Assembly (NCBI GenBank): GCA_937919165.1
Contig: CALFPO010000084.1
Coordinates: 1 to 11,066 of the forward strand
Direction of reading: 5' to 3'
Source of the DNA: an uncultured Bacillota bacterium
GTDB lineage: Bacteria > Bacillota_I > Bacilli_A > Erysipelotrichales > Erysipelotrichaceae
DNA: 11,066 nucleotides
The notes under the pieces were generated by a model, which saw only the letters and a program-made list of their open reading frames with translations, searched no databases and was not told where the DNA came from. Positions 7,487 through 11,066 of the stretch are shown here, one piece after another (the stretch's first letter is position 1; each line of letters starts with the position of its first letter). The position numbers were made by a program, and so were the translations under genes.

Positions 7487-7492
7487 ATTATA
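7487..7492 (-). promoter_or_regulatory. -10 box for the LUD-larA-etfBA-glcD operon
   Basis: A perfect TATAAT on the minus strand, about 26 nt before the first start codon of the operon, in the AT-rich divergent region 7461-7602. No convincing -35 box sits at 16-18 nt spacing, so an activator may be needed. No regulator gene is in the window. Confidence 0.4.
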
Positions 7493-7590
7493 TATCAATA
7501 ACTTTGTGAAATATTTAATTAATTTAACATGACAAAAACTATTATATTTCCTATCACCATTCTCATATCATCATCAACAAAAAGCTGTTA

Positions 7591-7596
7591 TATAAT
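7591..7596 (+). promoter_or_regulatory. -10 box for the DMT transporter gene, placing the start at the GTG codon
   Basis: A perfect TATAAT on the plus strand ends 6 nt before the GTG at 7603. Transcription normally begins 6-7 nt after a -10 box, so the first transcribed base should be at or next to the first base of the start codon. The -35 match at 7568-7573 (TCATCA) is weak. Confidence 0.5.
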
Positions 7597-7602
7597 ACAG
7601 TC

Positions 7603-8442
7603 GTGATTTATCTATTATTGTCATCTTTAGGAAGCATCATCATCCCATTTGTCATCAGACTATCCAAAGGCAAAGCAGAAAGCAATTATGGCCTATATTT
7701 CTGCAACTATTTCATGTGCCTTTGCCTAGCTTTAGCCTTCAATGGTGAATTCAAGCCAATGTCTTATGGCAAGGATATGCTTCCTGTATTGATTGTAGGA
7801 GCCTTTACTGGTGTGTTCTATCTGGTAAGCCTCTACTACTTTGATGTCTGCATACAGAAGTGCGGCATTGTGGTAACCACCATATTCAAGAAGACTCAAC
7901 TGATAGTGCCAATCCTTGTTTCGGTTGTCATATTCAAACATTCAATGAAGTTCAATCAGTTCATTGGCGTTGCCCTATCTCTGCTGGCAATCATTATCAT
8001 GAACTATCAGAAAGGCAGCCTATCTAAGATAAACAATCTTGGTGTTCTGCTTATCGGTGTCATAACAGGAGGTATGTCTGATTCCTTCAAGAATATCTTC
8101 AATGAATTATGCAATCCCGCATTATCTAATTACTTTGTCATATTCCTGTTTGCCTTTGCGCTTATCTCGACAGGCATAGCAATGTTGTTCATCAAGAGCA
8201 AGATTAGCAAGTATGAGATACTCTATGGCTTTGCCTTGGGCATTCCTAATTTCCTAAGCGCACAGGCATTGACCATGGCTTTGTCTCGCGTCAATCCTGT
8301 CATTGCCTTTCCTATTAACTACATGCTGACAATGGTCGGCACAGCTTTGGTAGGCATACTCTTCTTCAAAGAGAAAGTAGATCTAAAAAAGATCATCGCA
8401 ATGATTATCGTAATCATCGCAATGATCATCATCAACATATAA
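7603..8442 (+). CDS. DMT superfamily (EamA-like) transporter
   Basis: A 279-residue integral membrane protein with about ten hydrophobic segments, the usual size of EamA-like drug/metabolite transporters. It is an inner-membrane carrier whose substrate cannot be told from sequence. Segments include IYLLLSSLGSIIIPFVI at the start, VLIVGAFTGVFYLVSLYYF, LIVPILVSVVIF, GVALSLLAIIIMN, LGVLLIGVITGGM and the C-terminal run ending IIINI. The two halves look like the internal repeat of the family, with an FKK motif near residues 90-92 and FFKEK near 260. GTG at 7603 is the likely start: the first membrane segment follows at once, no in-frame ATG lies upstream, and the next Met (residue 38) would remove that segment. 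No ribosome binding site is present. A 14-nt direct repeat, 21 bp apart (8392-8405 and 8413-8426), encodes IIAM twice. Its divergent position could mean it moves a substrate of the operon, but this is speculation. Confidence 0.85.
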   Translation: MIYLLLSSLGSIIIPFVIRLSKGKAESNYGLYFCNYFMCLCLALAFNGEFKPMSYGKDMLPVLIVGAFTGVFYLVSLYYFDVCIQKCGIVVTTIFKKTQLIVPILVSVVIFKHSMKFNQFIGVALSLLAIIIMNYQKGSLSKINNLGVLLIGVITGGMSDSFKNIFNELCNPALSNYFVIFLFAFALISTGIAMLFIKSKISKYEILYGFALGIPNFLSAQALTMALSRVNPVIAFPINYMLTMVGTALVGILFFKEKVDLKKIIAMIIVIIAMIIINI

Positions 8443-8499
8443 GAATCATCTTTCATCAGATATCAAACTACATAACATATTCACTGTTGCCGTTTCTTC

Positions 8500-8523
8500 T
8501 GAACATGATTATGTCGTTTTTTT
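8500..8523 (+). terminator. Weak terminator after the DMT transporter gene
   Basis: A short stem (ACAT with ATGT, one extra G-C pair across a bulge, within 8501-8515) is followed by seven T residues at 8517-8523. The stem is poor, so this is a tentative call. It lies in the 86-nt gap between two converging genes. Confidence 0.3.
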
Positions 8524-8528
8524 ATTAG

Positions 8529-9374
8529 CTACTCAACGCCAGTATATGGAACTACATAGACTATCTCTATCTCTGGTTCAGGCTCAGGTTCTGGTTCTGG
8601 ATCAGGTTTCGGTTCAGGCTTTCTTGGATTGATGTCGTATTTGACATCATCTCTGAATGGCACATGAAGCGACAGTTCTGTGTTGGTTTCTAGGCTTCCG
8701 GCTGGAAGGGTAAGATCAACCAGATCATGGGATTCATGTTCAGGAGTGCCGATGAAGTATACAGATATCGTATTCTCATCAAGATCCAGATATTCGCATA
8801 TCGCATCCATGCCGTTGACATGGGCAAGGGTTGTGCCTTCGATGCCGATATCGATGTTGTCTCCTTCGACCTTTATGTATACATATTGTTTATTCAGTTC
8901 CTCATCTACGATTCCCTCGATGGTAGATGGCTCTGTATAGTAGCAGATAACAGGCAGATATGTGATGTCATAGACCACATCTTCAATCGGATTGTTGCTT
9001 AGGCCTTCCAGCATATAGTTCTCGATGTGGCCAGCTGGAACCGTAACGATGATGTTGTCATCACATTCCTCTTGTGGTGTTCCCTTCACTTCGATCTTGA
9101 GTTTGTATCCATCATCGAGAATCGATACCACCTTGGCTTCTAAACTTCCAGATGGAAGGTTCAGCCATGAGGTCACATCGTCACCCTCTTCGATATCCAC
9201 GAACTTGAATTCCTCGTCCTTGGTGAAGACATAGATCGTTTCCTGAAGTGGCACGCCGACATTCCCTTCAACCTTCTCGCTTACCAGCAACTCAATGCTT
9301 CCGGATGCCTCGACAGAAACTATTGAGCATATGCCAAATAGCATCAGAAACAGTACATACATTATTTTGCGCAT
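8529..9374 (-). CDS. Secreted two-repeat protein ending in a VPYTG sortase-like motif
   Basis: A 281-residue protein with a clear signal peptide (MRKIMYVLFLMLFGICSIVS, likely cut after VEA at about residue 23). The body is two diverged tandem repeats, roughly 36-137 and 153-248. Each holds a GTP(Q/E) segment, a (V/L)PAG motif (112-115, 223-226) and ends in VVYDI or VKYDI. These look like beta-rich extracellular modules, but I do not recognise the family. A Pro-Glu/Lys/Asp linker at 253-268 follows, of the kind that spans the cell wall, then YVVPYTGVE and the stop. VPYTG fits an LPxTG-like sortase signal, yet the hydrophobic segment and basic tail that should follow are missing. A GAGG ribosome binding site lies 9 nt before the ATG. 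It may be released from the cell, or it may be a surface protein that lost its anchor. Confidence 0.75.
   Translation of the reverse strand: MRKIMYVLFLMLFGICSIVSVEASGSIELLVSEKVEGNVGVPLQETIYVFTKDEEFKFVDIEEGDDVTSWLNLPSGSLEAKVVSILDDGYKLKIEVKGTPQEECDDNIIVTVPAGHIENYMLEGLSNNPIEDVVYDITYLPVICYYTEPSTIEGIVDEELNKQYVYIKVEGDNIDIGIEGTTLAHVNGMDAICEYLDLDENTISVYFIGTPEHESHDLVDLTLPAGSLETNTELSLHVPFRDDVKYDINPRKPEPKPDPEPEPEPEPEIEIVYVVPYTGVE
8571..8618 (-). repeat. Pro-Glu dipeptide repeat region in the secreted protein
   Basis: Eight proline-acidic/lysine dipeptides (residues 253-268, P-E, P-K, P-D and then P-E repeats) are encoded by a low-complexity six-base repeat. Such stretches are typical wall-spanning linkers in Gram-positive surface proteins and are prone to length change by slippage. 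Confidence 0.8.
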
Positions 9375-9410
9375 TGTCTTATACCTCTCTTTCTCTTGAT
9401 TTTCCCTTGG

Positions 9411-9450
9411 CCATAAAGAAAAGATAACCCTAATTGTTTGGGGTTATCTT
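9411..9450 (-). terminator. Hairpin with T-rich tail between coiA-like and secreted-protein genes
   Basis: AAGATAACCC (9421-9430) and GGGTTATCTT (9441-9450) form a perfect 10-bp stem with a 10-nt loop. On the minus strand the stem ends in TCTT and runs on into TTCTTTATGG. It could terminate the coiA-like gene. It lies only 46 nt before the secreted-protein start with no clear promoter between, so it could also act as an attenuator for that gene. Confidence 0.65.
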
Positions 9451-9467
9451 GATGATATATATCGACA

Positions 9468-9542
9468 ATGATAATAATGTACCCACTCCTTGTGGACGGT
9501 ACATTTACCTAGGGCTGTTTCCCTTCACGAAACAGCCTTTTT
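9468..9542 (+). ncRNA. Candidate small structured RNA
   Basis: A possible plus-strand transcript of about 75 nt. TTGTTT (9434-9439), a 16-nt spacer and TATATA (9456-9461) form a modest promoter that would start near 9468. Two hairpins follow: 9476-9483 with 9498-9505 (8 bp, with an inner CCAC/GTGG stem) and 9513-9520 with 9530-9537 (8 bp), then five T residues. No Rfam family is recognised. The structure is clear; transcription is inferred. Confidence 0.3.
9513..9542 (+). terminator. Plus-strand Rho-independent terminator
   Basis: GGCTGTTT (9513-9520) pairs with AAACAGCC (9530-9537) around a 9-nt loop and is followed by TTTTT (9538-9542). It is oriented on the plus strand although both neighbouring genes are on the minus strand, so it would end either the candidate small RNA or antisense transcription. 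Confidence 0.7.
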
Positions 9543-9577
9543 AAACCAGAATAGTAATTATGCAATTGTTTCAATGG

Positions 9578-10600
9578 TCAGTCATAGAAGGCAGCCAGTA
9601 GTTTCCATACTCTCTTTTTTGCTTCACTGATGTATAGGGAGTATGTTTTTTCGCTGTTTAGTGTATATTTTTTGAGCTTTTCATCAAAAGAAACATATTT
9701 TATAGCGATATTGGAACCATTCATCCACATATTATTCCTATCGTTAAAGTCCCGATAAATCCTCATCTGTTTACCTGTGATCGTATTCTCTACAATCATG
9801 TTTGTGCGATACTCGTTCCACAAATCAAATACGCTTCTCAGTTCATCATCCTTCATGAAACTGAATTTCTTGTTTCTTATCATGTTGACAAACTGATCAG
9901 CCGTATACGTGCCAAGTGGGTAAAAGCTACGTATCGTTGATTTTAGATTGCTTTCCGTCTCGTTTCTGTACATTCTGTCTATCCAATAGATACGTCCGTC
10001 CTTTACCTGGATAAACACATTATTGTTGTATAGATTTTGTGGAAACTCCGCTATCCTGAACAAACCTTTCGAATTGTTTTCAAGAATCTGATACATTCCA
10101 TTCTCAATCGGCTTTGCAGTCAAACTTGTTAGATCATAAAGCCAAATCGTTCTATAACCTAATTCTTTATAAAAACTGTTTCGCGTCTCAAAATCATTGC
10201 CAATGAATGAGTGCTGAATTTCAATACATGTCTTCGCTTTTTCATAGAGAACATCAGCATATTTGTACTTTCCCGTCTTTTCGTTCTTTGTATATTTTTC
10301 TATTTCGGCAAATCCTAAAAATCTTTCTTTCCATTTCATATGCCATCCGGTTTCAGAATAGTGTCTCATTTTTGAAAGAATATCATACCTGGTTTTCTTT
10401 TCTTCAGATAAATTATTGTAATCCTCTCGCGATAGGTAGAGTCTGAAATGCGGTCTTCCATTAGCTTTTGCGGCTTTGATGTAGATTACTCTAAACTCAT
10501 CTTCAATATCTACAAATTCGCATTTTCTGTCTATCTTTCCGTCATGCACGTCCCGAGCGGAAACTATCTCTTCACTGTCGAATAATTTTGCATAGAACAT
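9578..10600 (-). CDS. CoiA-like nuclease-domain protein
   Basis: A 340-residue protein with the CoiA-type PD-(D/E)XK nuclease core: YADVLYEKAKTCIEIQHS (114-131) gives Asp116, Glu127 and Gln129, followed by Arg140, Tyr144 and the strand YRTIWLYDL (149-157). Upstream, RPHFRLY (49-55) and MRHYSETGWHMKWKERF (78-94) recall the HFAH and helper-helix motifs of competence protein CoiA. The paired cysteines of the CoiA zinc-finger-like N terminus are missing (only Cys27 remains). The C-terminal 180 residues have no domain I recognise. The ATG at 10598-10600 is preferred because GAGGG lies 7 nt upstream and MFYAKLFDSEEIVSA resembles CoiA starts; an in-frame ATG at 10730-10732 would add 44 unconvincing residues. 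The DNA is visibly more AT-rich than the lactate operon, suggesting accessory or transferred DNA. A nuclease role in DNA uptake or in defence is inferred. Confidence 0.75.
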   Translation of the reverse strand: MFYAKLFDSEEIVSARDVHDGKIDRKCEFVDIEDEFRVIYIKAAKANGRPHFRLYLSREDYNNLSEEKKTRYDILSKMRHYSETGWHMKWKERFLGFAEIEKYTKNEKTGKYKYADVLYEKAKTCIEIQHSFIGNDFETRNSFYKELGYRTIWLYDLTSLTAKPIENGMYQILENNSKGLFRIAEFPQNLYNNNVFIQVKDGRIYWIDRMYRNETESNLKSTIRSFYPLGTYTADQFVNMIRNKKFSFMKDDELRSVFDLWNEYRTNMIVENTITGKQMRIYRDFNDRNNMWMNGSNIAIKYVSFDEKLKKYTLNSEKTYSLYISEAKKRVWKLLAAFYD

Positions 10601-10607
10601 ATCTTTT

Positions 10608-10612
10608 CCCTC
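10608..10612 (-). promoter_or_regulatory. Ribosome binding site deciding the coiA-like start
   Basis: GAGGG on the minus strand, 7 nt before the ATG at 10598-10600. The longer alternative start at 10732 has no such site, and the -10 box at 10652-10657 would fall inside that longer frame. Confidence 0.65.
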
Positions 10613-10651
10613 GATATTAGAATAACAATAAAACTGTAAAGAAAAATAAAC

Positions 10652-10657
10652 ATTATA
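10652..10657 (-). promoter_or_regulatory. -10 box for the coiA-like gene
   Basis: TATAAT on the minus strand, 51 nt before the chosen start. A TTGATA sits only 11 nt upstream, too close for a normal -35, so the promoter would depend on the -10 alone or on an activator. Confidence 0.35.
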
Positions 10658-11066
10658 TATTGTGCAGCTATCAACGTGTTTGACTTGATGATTTTTTATC
10701 GTTAAGAGTTGTCTTGACTGCGCTATTTGCACATGATCGCTAACATTGTTGTTTACTCTTTACTAGTTTTTGATCTGGATTTTTCCTTTACACTATGTCT
10801 GGTGTTTTAACTATGTGCGATACTATTTGAATTGCATAACGTATCCTTTATTTCATTTTATAATAATATTCATGCCTGTACGCGAATTATATGATTATTA
10901 AATCATTCGCAAACGAGGATACAATATGTTCACAATAGCGGTCTCATTTAAACATTACTTTATGAATGCTTATAAGCCTAATTTCCCTGTAGTTAATAAA
11001 TCTCATATTTATGAACTAGTCAACCATTCGTAGACAGTTTATAAAAAGTGCTCAAACCCCAATTCA
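10658..11066. other. AT-rich, largely non-coding stretch at the right end
   Basis: About 400 bp with no long ORF on either strand, no tRNA-like fold and no transposon end that I can see. It contains a perfect TATAAT at 10859-10864 (plus), a bulged inverted repeat (GCGA 10882-10885 with TCGC 10907-10910, ATGAT 10891-10895 with ATCAT 10902-10906), and a 7-bp inverted pair GTATCCT (10841-10847) and AGGATAC (10916-10922). The only plausible coding piece is the 35-codon ORF at 10926. Confidence 0.6.
10926..11033 (+). CDS. Possible small protein, 35 residues, or 5' remnant of a broken gene
   Basis: An ATG with a good GAGG ribosome binding site 7 nt upstream (10915-10918) opens a 35-codon frame that ends in TAG at 11031-11033. 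The product starts MFTIAVSFKHYFMNAY and has KSHIYELVNHS at its C terminus. The N-terminal hydrophobic-then-basic pattern followed by a HIYELV helix loosely recalls the first part of small plasmid or phage-type proteins with a (H)xYELxA helix. The frame after the stop stays open to the window end, so this could be a gene broken by a nonsense codon or a true microprotein. I do not recognise a family with certainty. A TATAAT at 10859-10864 could drive it. It is divergent from the coiA-like gene. Confidence 0.3.
   Translation: MFTIAVSFKHYFMNAYKPNFPVVNKSHIYELVNHS

Noticed and set aside
7132..7509. 125-codon plus-strand ORF opposite the LUD gene
   Set aside because: Overlaps the LUD gene and its upstream region fully; no motifs and no independent support.
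8392..8426. 14-nt direct repeat near the end of the transporter gene
   Set aside because: It is in frame and reflects a repeated Ile-Ile-Ala-Met membrane sequence, not a mobile element or attachment site.
9468..9512. 14-codon ORF (MIIMYPLLVDGTFT) within the hairpin cluster
   Set aside because: No ribosome binding site, and the sequence is better explained by the hairpin stems; not a convincing leader peptide.
10601..10732. 44-residue N-terminal extension of the coiA-like protein
   Set aside because: The extension has no CoiA resemblance, contains the likely -10 box, and the internal ATG at 10600 has a good ribosome binding site.
10795..10830. 11-codon plus-strand ORF in the right-end gap
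   Set aside because: No ribosome binding site, very short, chance expectation in AT-rich DNA.
1..11066. CRISPR array, tRNA, rRNA, insertion sequence or prophage
   Set aside because: No regularly spaced repeats, no cloverleaf or rRNA-like sequence, and no transposase or integrase motif was seen on either strand.

Overview
This window looks like the chromosome of a low-to-moderate GC Firmicute, probably an anaerobic, Erysipelotrichia-like bacterium. I infer this from strong AGGAGG-type ribosome binding sites, TATAAT-type promoters, Rho-independent terminators, an Etf/GlcD-type lactate module typical of anaerobes, and a VPxTG-type surface-protein motif. The genus cannot be fixed from the sequence alone.

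Region 1 (1-2160, minus strand) carries a long-form RraA-like protein and a class I mannose-6-phosphate isomerase (manA). Each appears to have its own promoter. A strong terminator at 2130-2157 separates them from the operon upstream.

Region 2 (2170-7460, minus strand) is the core: a tight five-gene operon in the order LUD-domain protein, larA (nickel-pincer lactate racemase family), etfB, etfA with an N-terminal iron-sulfur domain, and a GlcD/LctD-type FAD dehydrogenase. Gaps are 0 to 17 nt and the ribosome binding sites are good. The layout resembles the electron-bifurcating lactate dehydrogenase locus of Acetobacterium woodii (LctBCD plus racemase). LarA would interconvert the stereoisomers of a 2-hydroxyacid, probably lactate. 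GlcD/LctD with EtfAB would oxidise it to the 2-oxoacid, using NAD+ with reduced ferredoxin as co-reductant. The LUD protein is an extra of unknown role. No lactate permease, regulator or nickel-cofactor maturation gene (larB, larC, larE) lies in the window.

Region 3 (7461-8528) holds a divergent plus-strand DMT/EamA-type membrane transporter. Its GTG start has no ribosome binding site and sits 6 nt after a TATAAT box, which suggests leaderless translation.

Region 4 (8529-11066) looks accessory. It has a secreted two-repeat protein that stops just after a VPYTG sortase-like motif with no membrane anchor. Next comes a 120-bp stretch with three consecutive hairpins (candidate small RNA and terminators), then a CoiA-like nuclease in visibly more AT-rich DNA. 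The last 460 bp or so are AT-rich and mostly non-coding, with one 35-codon ORF that has a good ribosome binding site.
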